The notes below the pieces were generated by a model that saw only the letters and a program-made list of their open reading frames with translations, was not told where the DNA came from and made no database searches. A stretch of DNA of 64,000 nt from Sphingomonas sabuli (lineage in GTDB: Bacteria > Pseudomonadota > Alphaproteobacteria > Sphingomonadales > Sphingomonadaceae): NCBI RefSeq assembly GCF_014352855.1, contig NZ_CP060697.1:558001-622000 (forward strand), read 5' to 3'. The number at the start of each line of letters is the position of its first letter. Positions within the stretch are counted from its first letter, which is position 1. This document shows positions 44,437 through 52,102 of the stretch, one piece after another. A program made the position numbers and the translations under genes.

Positions 44437-45165
44437 TCACTGCAACAGCGCCCAATAGCCGCCTGATGCCATCGCCTGGGCGGATTTCACCAGACGCTGG
44501 CTACGTGATCGCAGATGCGGCTGGTCGATGCGCCAGCCGCGAACCTGCATCGACGGATCAAGCAGGGTCAGCGCCAGGTCCCGTTGACTGGCACCGGCCT
44601 GAAAGGCGTCGAAGGCCCGCAACTGCAGGATCATCCGGGCACGGAGGTGGGCATTCCCCGGCTCGGCGGGGATGTGTCCTGACCGGGCAAACCGCCGCAA
44701 CCGGCCGAGCGTCGCCAGCGGCCGATCGAGCGAAGCGATCCCGGACAGGTGGTAACGAAGCTGGACTTGCCCGGCGCATGTCCCGGCCATCTCCACATCC
44801 AGCCGCAGCGATCGAAGTCCATCGCTCACGCAGCAATGCAGCAGCGGCCCCTTTTCGACGCCGGTCACAAGCGGATGGCCAAGGTCGATGAGATCATTCT
44901 CTCGCCCACCCTTCTCGGCGCCGCATCGCAGGACGCCGGGATGGCGAAGGCCGCTCCACATCGGCCGCGCGTCGGGAACGCCAAAGTCCGGGTCCTCGAA
45001 CCGGACGAGCCCCCAATCACGCGCCGGTCGTTCGCGATCGATAAAGGCCGCCCGGTAGGCCGGATCGCGCCGCAGCCATTCCCAGCAGATCAGCGACCGG
45101 TCGGCGTCGACCACGGGCGCATAGGCGCCGGAGTCCCGCCAGTCGGGAAATGAAGGACCCGGCAC
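44437..45165 (-). CDS. DUF2285 (with DUF6499-like N-terminus) transfer-element regulator
   Basis: A 242-residue protein. The start is GTG at 45165 (PGPSFPDWRDSGAYAPVVD), which gives the DUF6499-type N-terminus with SLICWEWLRRDPAYRAAF. The C-terminal half, with GRLRRFARSGHIPAEPGNAHLRARMILQLRAFDAFQAGASQRDLA, is the DUF2285 region. Family members are DNA-binding regulators on alphaproteobacterial conjugative elements and include QseM/FseA-type quorum-sensing partners. It lies 142 bases downstream of a luxR gene on the same strand. Confidence 0.88.
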   Translation of the reverse strand: MPGPSFPDWRDSGAYAPVVDADRSLICWEWLRRDPAYRAAFIDRERPARDWGLVRFEDPDFGVPDARPMWSGLRHPGVLRCGAEKGGRENDLIDLGHPLVTGVEKGPLLHCCVSDGLRSLRLDVEMAGTCAGQVQLRYHLSGIASLDRPLATLGRLRRFARSGHIPAEPGNAHLRARMILQLRAFDAFQAGASQRDLALTLLDPSMQVRGWRIDQPHLRSRSQRLVKSAQAMASGGYWALLQ

Positions 45166-45307
45166 AGCCAGGCTGGCTCACTGGCAGCCCGAAAGAAGGG
45201 CGCGGTCCTGGCCCGCCACTGGTCATGCTCCTCACCCTGACGATGCGGTCGAGGATCGAGGCGGGGCACGAATCGCACCATTCCCCCGGATGGGGGAGTT
45301 GCGGATT

Positions 45308-46078
45308 TCAGGTTGAAGACGAACCGGCGACGGGTGGGACCAGGGCCGGCAGGGCATCGTCGAAGCTCAGCCAATCGTCGCGCAGCCCGAGCACTACGAG
45401 TTGAGTGCGACTGACCACGTCGTAGGACTGGCGCGCCTGCTTGAGATATTGGCGTGCGGTCTCGACGCTGATGCCAAGGATGACCGAGACCTCCCAGTCA
45501 GTCTTGCCGCACGCGACCAGCTTGAGGCACTGACGCTCGCGCGGACTGAGATACGGGCGATCGGGATTCGCTCCAGTGCCGCTTAGCGACCGCGCCATTT
45601 CAAAGGCCAAGCGGCCAACCAGTTCGGCGGATTGCAGGCGCTCATACGGTAGCGGCGCGTCGCCCGCGGCCGCGAAGGAGCAGGATCCCGCCGGCTCGCC
45701 GGGTACGTGAACGGGAATGGTGAAGCCCTCGCCCAACCCATGGTCGCGGCTGGCGATGAAGCGTTGCTTCGCGGATGGAGCAATGGTCCCAAGCTCGGCG
45801 AGGCCTTGCCAGGCAAAGCCGGTGCTCGTGCGGCGGCAGGCGCAGTGCACCGGGTCGTCGATCAGGCCAGCCTCCGCCTCGAGTTGGTTGACCCAGCCTT
45901 GCGGGTAATTGTGCAGCCGGATGAGCGATGCCCGGCTGTGGCCGAGCGCGGCATGGTGAAGCAGCGCAAAGTAAGTAAAGCCAAGTTCGCTGCACGCCCC
46001 ATCAAGCTGAAGGCGAAGGTCTTCAAGCGAGCAGCATCGCGAAACCGCCGCAGCAAAGCGGTCCGCGAGGCGCTTCAT
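45308..46078 (-). CDS. LuxR/TraR-type quorum-sensing regulator 1
   Basis: A 256-residue LuxR-family regulator. The N-terminal autoinducer-binding domain contains LHNYPQGW (Tyr58, Trp62) and IDDPVHC (Asp75, Pro76), and the C-terminal HTH (about 183-245) reads LSPRERQCLKLVACGKTDWEVSVILGISVETA. It has no adjacent luxI; the nearest is at 47154. Its target is likely the DUF2285 gene downstream on the same strand, a known logic on mesorhizobial elements. A 17-bp dyad lies 78 bases upstream of its start. Confidence 0.93.
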   Translation of the reverse strand: MKRLADRFAAAVSRCCSLEDLRLQLDGACSELGFTYFALLHHAALGHSRASLIRLHNYPQGWVNQLEAEAGLIDDPVHCACRRTSTGFAWQGLAELGTIAPSAKQRFIASRDHGLGEGFTIPVHVPGEPAGSCSFAAAGDAPLPYERLQSAELVGRLAFEMARSLSGTGANPDRPYLSPRERQCLKLVACGKTDWEVSVILGISVETARQYLKQARQSYDVVSRTQLVVLGLRDDWLSFDDALPALVPPVAGSSST

Positions 46079-46155
46079 GCGCGAGTTCCTTCGGATCCGT
46101 CACGCACCTCGTGCACCGGCCCCTCGTTAACTTCGGCAATTCGAAGAAGCAGCAA

Positions 46156-46172
46156 ACCGATTACTAATCGGT
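46156..46172. promoter_or_regulatory. Perfect 8+1+8 dyad in the divergent luxR-luxR gap (lux/tra-box candidate)
   Basis: ACCGATTA-C-TAATCGGT, an uninterrupted dyad of the size (17-18 bp) usual for LuxR/TraR operators. It lies 78 bases upstream of the minus-strand luxR start and about 170 before the plus-strand luxR. The sequence differs from the Agrobacterium tra box; the call rests on symmetry and position only. The rest of 46079-46343 shows no gene. Confidence 0.55.
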
Positions 46173-46343
46173 GAATATATTTGATTTGTCCGTGGCTTGG
46201 TTGGTAGCCTCGCTCCCGCTCGGACCATCCGCGCGTGTGCCATTGCCCTGAGAAGCGAGAGCCGCGTGCCAAAAGAAGGGACGTAACGGGATCGGCGGCT
46301 TGGAGCGCAACCCGGAACGTGGCGGCTGGCGCCGCGACAAGGG

Positions 46344-47078
46344 ATGTTCGATCGGGTCGAGGGTTTCGTACGCGACGTCCAGCAGATCGCCGGCGAGGCG
46401 CAGCTGGCGGCGGCGCTTGCCGACATTACATCCGACCTCGGCTTCGCCTATTTCGCGCTGACCCATCACGTCGACATCCGCGACTTTCAAAGCGCCATTC
46501 GGCTTCACAATTATCCCGACGGCTGGGAGCAATGGTTCGACGATCAGGGCCTTGGCACGATCGATCCCGTTCACCGCGCCAGCCACCTCACCAGCATCGG
46601 TTTCTCATGGGCTAATCTCGATACGATGATCCGGATGACCGACGACGATCGCCGGATCCTGGCGCTGGCCCGCCGGGAAGGGATCGGCGACGGGTTCACC
46701 GTCCCGGCCCAGGTTCCGGGCGAAGCGCACGGCTCCTGTTCCTTTGCGACCAAGACGGGCATTCCGCTGCCCGCCGACCAGCTTGCCCTGGTCCAGCTCG
46801 TCGGCGCCTTCGCCTTTGAAGCCGCCCGCCGGATCGCCCGGTCGCGACTCGACATTCCGCCGCTGCGGCTCACGGAACGGCAGCGTGAATGCGTGGTGTG
46901 GGCGGCGCGCGGCAAGTCGGACTGGGAAATCGCGCAAATCCTCGGCGTGAGCCAGGAAACGGTCATCCAGCACTTAAAGCAGGCGCGCGAGCGCTATGGC
47001 GTGGGCAAGCGCACCTTGCTGGCCATCCACGCATTGTTCGACGGCACGATCGCGTTCATCGACGTCTTTCGCCGCTGA
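46344..47078 (+). CDS. LuxR-type quorum-sensing regulator 2, paired with luxI
   Basis: A 244-residue LuxR-family regulator, paralogous to the product of 45308-46078. The autoinducer domain has LHNYPDGWEQWF and TIDPVHRAS, and the HTH is LTERQRECVVWAARGKSDWEIAQILGVSQETVIQHLKQAR. It lies 75 bases upstream of luxI on the same strand, the usual luxR-luxI arrangement. The ATG at 46344 has a weak ribosome site (AAGGG directly before it). Confidence 0.92.
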   Translation: MFDRVEGFVRDVQQIAGEAQLAAALADITSDLGFAYFALTHHVDIRDFQSAIRLHNYPDGWEQWFDDQGLGTIDPVHRASHLTSIGFSWANLDTMIRMTDDDRRILALARREGIGDGFTVPAQVPGEAHGSCSFATKTGIPLPADQLALVQLVGAFAFEAARRIARSRLDIPPLRLTERQRECVVWAARGKSDWEIAQILGVSQETVIQHLKQARERYGVGKRTLLAIHALFDGTIAFIDVFRR

Positions 47079-47083
47079 TATCC

Positions 47084-47099
47084 CCATTTCTGGGAATGG
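47084..47099. promoter_or_regulatory. Imperfect inverted repeat upstream of luxI (lux-box candidate)
   Basis: CCATTTCT / GGGAATGG: six of eight positions are complementary between the arms. It lies 54 bases before the luxI ATG, between the luxR2 stop and luxI, where a lux box is expected. No match to a known box is claimed; confidence is low. Confidence 0.4.
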
Positions 47100-47153
47100 C
47101 AGGCTTTTTGCCCCCGCCGGATGATGCCCCCGTCAATCGATGGGAGCTAATTC

Positions 47154-47771
47154 ATGCTGGTACGCGAACGATTGCTCGAACCGCCGGCGCAGAGCCGGGC
47201 ACTGGCCCAGATGTTCGAAGCCCGCAGGGAAGTCTTCGTCGACCTTCTCAAATGGGATTTGGCGGTGCTCGACAATCGCTTCGAGGTCGACCAGTTCGAC
47301 GACTGTCACGCGCGCTATCTGATCATTGCCGACCAGGCCCGGGGCCACCTCGGCTCGGCGCGGATTCTCGATACGACCCGGCCGCATATCCTTGGCAGCC
47401 TCTTCCCATCGCTGAGCGCCAGACCGGTCCCAACCGGACCGGGCATCGCTGAAATCACCCGCTTCTGCCTCGGGCGCAACCAATCGGCCGCCGAGCGCCG
47501 GATCACCCGCAACCATCTGGTGAGCGCCATCGTTCGCCACGGCCTCGATCATCACATCCAGACCTACACCGGGGTCGCCGAATTGAACTGGCTCCAGCAG
47601 ATCCTTGCGTTCGGCTGGGTCTGCCGTCCGCTCGGCCCGCCCCAGCTCCTCGCTGGGCGAATGGTCGGTGCGCTGGCGATCGAGATCGATAGCGAGACCC
47701 CTGAGCTGCTCGCCGCCAACGGGATCTGGACCGAAGAGTTGGCCGACGAGCGCGCGCTGGAGGCAGCATGA
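47154..47771 (+). CDS. LuxI-type acyl-homoserine-lactone synthase
   Basis: A 205-residue AHL synthase. Family landmarks include ARREVFVDLLKWDLAVLDNRFEVDQFDD in the N-terminal third, then YLIIADQARGHLGSARIL, AEITRFCLGRN and the C-terminal half with LGPPQLLAGRMVGALAIEID. The product is an N-acyl-homoserine lactone; acyl length cannot be read. It lies downstream of luxR2 and its stop overlaps the PhyH start by four bases (ATGA), so the two are translationally coupled. Confidence 0.92.
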   Translation: MLVRERLLEPPAQSRALAQMFEARREVFVDLLKWDLAVLDNRFEVDQFDDCHARYLIIADQARGHLGSARILDTTRPHILGSLFPSLSARPVPTGPGIAEITRFCLGRNQSAAERRITRNHLVSAIVRHGLDHHIQTYTGVAELNWLQQILAFGWVCRPLGPPQLLAGRMVGALAIEIDSETPELLAANGIWTEELADERALEAA

Positions 47772-48673
47772 TGGCGAGCCTTGCACCAGCACCGGCCCAG
47801 AGCGACGCCATTGGGCATTGGTCATCCAAGCTCATCACCGATGGCTATTGCATCATCCCGAACGTGATCCCGGCGGAAACCATCCACGGCCTCGACGACG
47901 ACCTGGCCGCGGACTTTGCGCAAACCCCATATTGCCAGGGCGGCTTTTACGGCGAGCGGACCAAGAGGTTCGGGCGGCTGCTCATCCGGTCACCCCGCGC
48001 CCGTGACCTTGTCATGCATCCACTCATCCTTGGTATCACAGAGCGTCTTCTTGCGCCCTGGTGCGACACCATCCAGCTTAACCTGACCCAGGCCCTGGCG
48101 CTTCACCCGGGCGCCTTGCCTCAATTCCCGCACCGCGATCAGGACATGTGGCGGGGCGCGATCGGCGAGACCGAATATCTCATCAACGTGATGTGGCCGT
48201 TCACCCGCTATTCGAAAGCGAATGGCGCGACCTTGATTTGGCCCGGAAGTCACGGGGCCAAGGCCCTCCAAGCCGAGCCGGGCGCCGCGCCGTTCGCAGC
48301 CGAACTTCAGCCCGGCTCAGCGCTGCTGTTTCTCGGCTCCACGCTCCACGGCGCTGGCGGCAACAACAGCGACGATGTCCGCCGCGGGGCGATCATCAGC
48401 TACTGCCTGGGGTGGCTCAAGCCTTATGAAAATCAATGGCTGGCCTATCCGCCGGAAATTGCGCGCACGTTCGACGACGAGCTGGCCGCGCTCGTCGGCT
48501 ATCGCCAGCATCGCCCCAACCTAGGCAATTTCGAAGGCCAGTGCCCCTCGCTGCTGCTCAAGGGCGCGCTTCCGCAGCGAATTGGCGCGATCGACGCGCT
48601 TCGGCCCGACCAGACAGCAATGCTTGGAGACTATCTGCACGAGCAGCGGCGCGCAGCCTGTGTCGACAGCTAA
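47768..48673 (+). CDS. Phytanoyl-CoA dioxygenase (PhyH) family protein coupled to luxI
   Basis: A 301-residue Fe(II)/2-oxoglutarate oxygenase-fold protein. The metal facial triad is plausible in FPHRDQDMW (His-x-Asp region) and GSTLHGAGGNN (distal His), with LIWPGSHGAKALQ between them. It overlaps luxI by four bases (alternative ATG three bases later). The substrate is unknown; modification of the AHL or of a lasso peptide are both only guesses from position. Confidence 0.88.
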   Translation: MMASLAPAPAQSDAIGHWSSKLITDGYCIIPNVIPAETIHGLDDDLAADFAQTPYCQGGFYGERTKRFGRLLIRSPRARDLVMHPLILGITERLLAPWCDTIQLNLTQALALHPGALPQFPHRDQDMWRGAIGETEYLINVMWPFTRYSKANGATLIWPGSHGAKALQAEPGAAPFAAELQPGSALLFLGSTLHGAGGNNSDDVRRGAIISYCLGWLKPYENQWLAYPPEIARTFDDELAALVGYRQHRPNLGNFEGQCPSLLLKGALPQRIGAIDALRPDQTAMLGDYLHEQRRAACVDS

Positions 48674-48678
48674 GGCCA

Positions 48679-49269
48679 ATGACGGCGCCTTCCACATTCG
48701 AGCGTGTTTACGCGTCGATCAAGGAGCGGCTGGTCTCGGGCGACTTTCGTCCCGGCGAGCGGCTCGAACCCGTCCATCTGTCTGAGGAACTGAACAGCAG
48801 CGTGACTCCGGTGCGCGACGCGCTCCACCGCCTCACAGGCGAGCGCCTGGTCGACGCGCCCAAGCAGGAAGGTTTCCGAGTGCCGGTGGTCAGCGAAGTC
48901 ATGCTGCGCTGGCTCTATCAGTGGCACCGCGACCTGCTGTTGCTTGCGCTTGCGAGCCGCGTCTTGCGGACGGCATCGCCGTCAGAGCCGGCCTCCGACT
49001 TCGGTTCGGGCCGCTCGTCCCTGCTCCAACTTGCCGAGACCTCGGGCAATCCGGAGCTGGTGCATGCACTTCAGTCCTTGCGCGACCGGCTCGGGCCATT
49101 CGAGCGCGTCGAGGCGCAATTGCTCGACGGTTTTGAGGACGAAGCCGCCGCGATCGCCAAGGCGGTGACCGATCGGAACTTGCGCGACCTGCGCCGGCTT
49201 CTCCTCGCTTATCACCGCCGCCGGGCGCGGATCGTGCCGGACCTCATCGCCATCGCTGCCCAGCGCTGA
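48679..49269 (+). CDS. GntR-family regulator upstream of the lasso genes
   Basis: A 196-residue GntR-type regulator starting at ATG 48679. The winged helix occupies about residues 8-70, with RLVSGDFRPGERLEPVHLSEEL and VTPVRDALHRLTGERLVD. A helical C-terminal effector-binding domain of FadR (FCD)-like length follows. It lies 5 bases after the PhyH gene and 109 bases before the first lasso precursor. GntR genes are known from other sphingomonad lasso loci; the ligand is unknown. Confidence 0.88.
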   Translation: MTAPSTFERVYASIKERLVSGDFRPGERLEPVHLSEELNSSVTPVRDALHRLTGERLVDAPKQEGFRVPVVSEVMLRWLYQWHRDLLLLALASRVLRTASPSEPASDFGSGRSSLLQLAETSGNPELVHALQSLRDRLGPFERVEAQLLDGFEDEAAAIAKAVTDRNLRDLRRLLLAYHRRRARIVPDLIAIAAQR

Positions 49270-49346
49270 CGTGCGGTTCAAAATACATTCGCAAAACGCC
49301 GCCCGTATAGCCTGCGCATAATGGCGTCCGGGCCATACCCTCGACT

Positions 49347-49363
49347 GGCCTGATGGTCAGGCC
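49347..49363. promoter_or_regulatory. Perfect 7-3-7 palindrome just upstream of the first lasso precursor
   Basis: GGCCTGA-TGG-TCAGGCC, ending 15 bases before the precursor ATG and directly before its AAGGAG ribosome site. It could be an operator for the adjacent GntR protein, or an RNA hairpin near the ribosome site. Both readings rest on symmetry and position. Confidence 0.4.
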
Positions 49364-49378
49364 TTCAAGGAGATCGAC

Positions 49379-49504
49379 ATGATCAAGACCACCCTCGCAC
49401 GCCGCGTCCCGCTCGGCCGCGCCAGCCTTGTCACCAAGGGCAGCATCGGCCCGCACATGGAAACGCAGGGCCTCTGGACCAAGACCGAGCTCAGCGATCG
49501 CTAG
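49379..49504 (+). CDS. Lasso peptide precursor 1
   Basis: A 41-residue precursor too short for automated gene calling. AAGGAG lies 8 bases before the ATG. The leader (20 residues) ends in LVTK, with the conserved Thr at the penultimate position. The core starts at Gly21. Acidic Glu at core position 8 predicts an 8-residue ring (GSIGPHME) closed from Gly1 to Glu8, and a 13-residue tail TQGLWTKTELSDR with Trp13 and Lys15 possible plug residues. It is followed by a hairpin and a second precursor. Confidence 0.88.
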   Translation: MIKTTLARRVPLGRASLVTKGSIGPHMETQGLWTKTELSDR

Positions 49505-49514
49505 CCGGCGAACC

Positions 49515-49542
49515 GACGGGCGGCGTTCATCCGTCGCCCGTC
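49515..49542 (+). terminator. 8-bp hairpin between the two lasso precursors
   Basis: GACGGGCG and CGCCCGTC form a perfect 8-bp stem with a 12-base loop, starting 10 bases after the precursor 1 stop. No T-run follows, so it may act as RNA stabiliser or partial terminator setting relative levels of the two precursors. Confidence 0.5.
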
Positions 49543-49650
49543 CCTCAATAATCGTGATATTTCAGCTAAATAGATTCCGTACTTCGAGCTCCAGTTCCTA
49601 ACCTTCGAGGCTGCTGCATCAGGGCAGCAAGCAAGATTGGAGCAAGGATC

Positions 49651-49779
49651 ATGACCAAATCAGCATATCCGCGCCGGATCACCATCGATCGGGCCAGCAA
49701 GGCAACGCGCGGCGCGAACTTCGGGGTGGTCGAGCGCGACGGCCTCTACATTCCGGGCATCGGCCTTGTCAGCCGCTAA
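49651..49779 (+). CDS. Lasso peptide precursor 2
   Basis: A 42-residue precursor with AAGGA before the ATG at 49651. The 20-residue leader ends in SKATR with Thr penultimate. The core starts at Gly21 and has Glu at core position 8, giving a predicted GANFGVVE ring (Gly1 to Glu8) and a 14-residue tail RDGLYIPGIGLVSR with Tyr13 as a likely plug. It shares the leader length and Thr-2 with precursor 1, but not the core, so the two are distinct products of one biosynthetic set. Confidence 0.88.
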   Translation: MTKSAYPRRITIDRASKATRGANFGVVERDGLYIPGIGLVSR

Positions 49780-49793
49780 CAACGCCAGGACAT

Positions 49794-49825
49794 TGCTGGC
49801 CGTCGGCCTATGCCGGCGGCCAGCA
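49794..49825 (+). promoter_or_regulatory. 14-bp hairpin between precursor 2 and the lasso B gene
   Basis: TGCTGGCCGTCGGC, loop CTAT, GCCGGCGGCCAGCA: the arms pair along 14 bp with one G-U. The hairpin ends 7 bases before the lasso B ATG and covers the only place a ribosome site could be. A precursor-to-B intergenic hairpin is known in other lasso operons, where it favours precursor RNA over maturation enzymes. No T-run follows. Confidence 0.7.
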
Positions 49826-49832
49826 GTTCGCG

Positions 49833-50417
49833 ATGGATCTCACCGCCCCGACTTTCGGCCTGGTCAACGGACATCCCTTATTCCTCGACCTTGCCACCGA
49901 CAGCTATTTCCTGCTCGAGCCTGACGACGAGAGCGAGCTTCTCAAAGCGCTGCAGAGCAACGCCCCATCCCAGCACCCGCGACCCGTCGATTGGCCGAAA
50001 CCGGCGTCGCAGGTCACACTCGTGGGCGACCCTTCCAGGCCCCGCTTCGCCGATATCCTGTTCATCGGCGCGAGCCTGACATCGGTTCGGCGCCGGCTTC
50101 GGCGTGGATTGTTGGCCGATTTGATCAGCGGTTTATTCGAGCCGCCTGCGGGCGATCGGGACACACCAGAGACGGTCGGCCTCGCGCGTCGCTTCCTCTG
50201 CGCCCGGCGATGGCTTCCGCATCAGGGCAATTGCCTAGCGGATTCGCTGGCGCTGCTCATCTTCCTGCAGCGGCACGGCGCCACCGCATCGCTGATCTTC
50301 GGCGCCAAGCTCGACCCCTTTGCTGCGCATTGCTGGCTGCAGGCCGGCCCGACCTTGCTCAACGATCGCCTCGACCGGATCGAAGGGTTCACCCCGGTTG
50401 CAGCCCTGTCGCCATGA
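49833..50417 (+). CDS. Lasso peptide B protein (fused B1-B2 leader recognition and protease)
   Basis: A 194-residue fused B protein. The N-terminal 80 residues are the RRE/B1 leader-binding domain (FGLVNGHPLFLDLATDSYFLLE). The C-terminal half is the transglutaminase-like B2 protease, with Cys134 in QGNCLADSLAL, His166 in AAHCWLQ and Asp178 in LLNDRLD forming the expected triad. It cleaves the leader after the penultimate-Thr motif. It overlaps the C gene by four bases. Confidence 0.9.
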   Translation: MDLTAPTFGLVNGHPLFLDLATDSYFLLEPDDESELLKALQSNAPSQHPRPVDWPKPASQVTLVGDPSRPRFADILFIGASLTSVRRRLRRGLLADLISGLFEPPAGDRDTPETVGLARRFLCARRWLPHQGNCLADSLALLIFLQRHGATASLIFGAKLDPFAAHCWLQAGPTLLNDRLDRIEGFTPVAALSP

Positions 50418-52102
50418 TGTCCTACGCGATCATCGCGGGCTCCCGGGCAGTCAGGCCCTCGAATGGGCTCGTCACTCGGGCCATGGGGGAGGCCAATGGC
50501 CGGCTGTCGCAGCTGACACTGGTGACGTCGCCAGACCTGCCGTGGCTGGCAGGCCGTGCGGCCTTGCTGGTCGGCCGGCTGTTCGAACGCGACACCAATC
50601 GCGAGATCAGCGACGGCGCGGCGCTCGACCGCGCCATCGCCAATGATGAGGAAGAGCTGCTGCGGACCCATTGGGGCAGCTATGTCCTCGTGCACGAAAC
50701 AAAGAGCGGCGATCTCAAGGTCCTGCGCGATCCGTCGGGCGCGATCCCCTGCTATGTTGCCGGCCCGGATCGTGAAGTCATCCTGTCCGACGCGACCATC
50801 GGCCGAGCTCTCAACCTCATCGAACGCCCGCAAATCGACTGGGCCTTTGTCGTCCAATGGCTCCAATTCCCGTTCCTGCGGGTCGCCGGCACCGGTCTCG
50901 ATGGCGTCACGGAACTGACGCCGGGTGCAAGCCGGCCCCTGGCCTGTTCGCAATCCAGCGAGACGCAGCTTTGGCGGCCACTGTCGTTTGCAAGGGCCGC
51001 GATGGATGAGCCGGACGACGCCGCGCGCATGCTCAGACAAACCGCGCTCAGTTCGGTTCCTCGCGCGTCTGGCGACGCCCTCACCCTCATTCAGATATCG
51101 GGCGGCCTCGATTCCTCGATCCTCGCCGCCTGCCTCGCGGCGAGGGGCCGGAACCTCAAGGCCATGACCTTCGCCACCTCCTCTCCCGATGGCGACGAAC
51201 GTCAGTACGCTGAGGCCGTGGCCGGGCATCTCGGTATCCCGCTCGAAATCGTGCACGAAAGCGACGTCTGCCCGTCGGCCCCGGCGCCGCCCGGCTTTCG
51301 CCCGGGGATCAACCTGCTTCTCGACGCGATCGACCGGACGGTCGAGGACTATCGCCAGGCGATCGGCGCCGGCATTGTCGTCGATGGCGGCGGTGGCGAC
51401 AGCCTGTTCGGATTCTCGCGAACCGCCGCGCCGATCCTCGATGCGTTTCGCGCCGGCGAAGCGTGGGCCACCATGCGCTCGGTTTCGGAACGCTCGTCGG
51501 CCAGCATGTGGCGGGTGGCTGAGGTTACGCTTCGCCAGTTGCTTCGTCGGCCTTCGGGCTGGCCGGACAACCCGCACTTCCTCGGGTCCGCGGCGCGCTT
51601 GCGGCCCGCCGAGCGCCATCCCTGGCTGGCCGGTGCAGCGCGCCTGCCGCGAGGCAAGCTCGAGCATCTCACGTCGCTGGTCCATATCCAGCACTTTCTC
51701 GATCGCCACGCGATCGGCGGCGACCACCGCCATCCGCTGATGAACCAACCGCTGATCGAACTTTGCCTGTCGATCCCCAGCTGGATGTGGAACGCCGATG
51801 GATGCGACCGCGCCGTTGCGCGGCGCGCCTTCTGGGAGTCCCTTCCTCGGTCGATCACCGAGCGTCGCACCAAGGGCAGCTTGCAGGGCTATTTTCATCG
51901 CCGCTTCCTGAAGCTGAGGCCGGACATGCGGCCATTGCTTCTCGATGGCGAACTTGCCCGCCGGCAGCTTGTCGACCGTGCCGCGATCGAAGCGGCTTTG
52001 AGGGACGATGAAGTGCTGTCCGACGACCGGGCCTTGCGCCTGAGCGAAATCGCGACGCTGGAAAGCTGGCTATCCGCCTGGTGCAGCCTCGGCGCGAGTT
52101 GA
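50414..52102 (+). CDS. Lasso peptide C cyclase (asparagine-synthetase-like)
   Basis: A 562-residue ATP-dependent cyclase that activates the ring Glu/Asp and closes the macrolactam on the core Gly. The start is ATG 50414 (overlapping B). The glutamine-amidotransferase-like N-terminal part lacks the catalytic Cys, as usual for C proteins. The synthetase part has the PP-loop SGGLDSS (229-235) and the GGGGDSLFGF region. The 3' end overlaps the convergent isopeptidase gene by 33 bases. Confidence 0.93.
   Translation: MMSYAIIAGSRAVRPSNGLVTRAMGEANGRLSQLTLVTSPDLPWLAGRAALLVGRLFERDTNREISDGAALDRAIANDEEELLRTHWGSYVLVHETKSGDLKVLRDPSGAIPCYVAGPDREVILSDATIGRALNLIERPQIDWAFVVQWLQFPFLRVAGTGLDGVTELTPGASRPLACSQSSETQLWRPLSFARAAMDEPDDAARMLRQTALSSVPRASGDALTLIQISGGLDSSILAACLAARGRNLKAMTFATSSPDGDERQYAEAVAGHLGIPLEIVHESDVCPSAPAPPGFRPGINLLLDAIDRTVEDYRQAIGAGIVVDGGGGDSLFGFSRTAAPILDAFRAGEAWATMRSVSERSSASMWRVAEVTLRQLLRRPSGWPDNPHFLGSAARLRPAERHPWLAGAARLPRGKLEHLTSLVHIQHFLDRHAIGGDHRHPLMNQPLIELCLSIPSWMWNADGCDRAVARRAFWESLPRSITERRTKGSLQGYFHRRFLKLRPDMRPLLLDGELARRQLVDRAAIEAALRDDEVLSDDRALRLSEIATLESWLSAWCSLGAS

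Noticed and set aside
50222..51898. 558-residue open frame on the minus strand
   Set aside because: Antisense to the lasso cyclase gene, which has the SGGLDSS loop.
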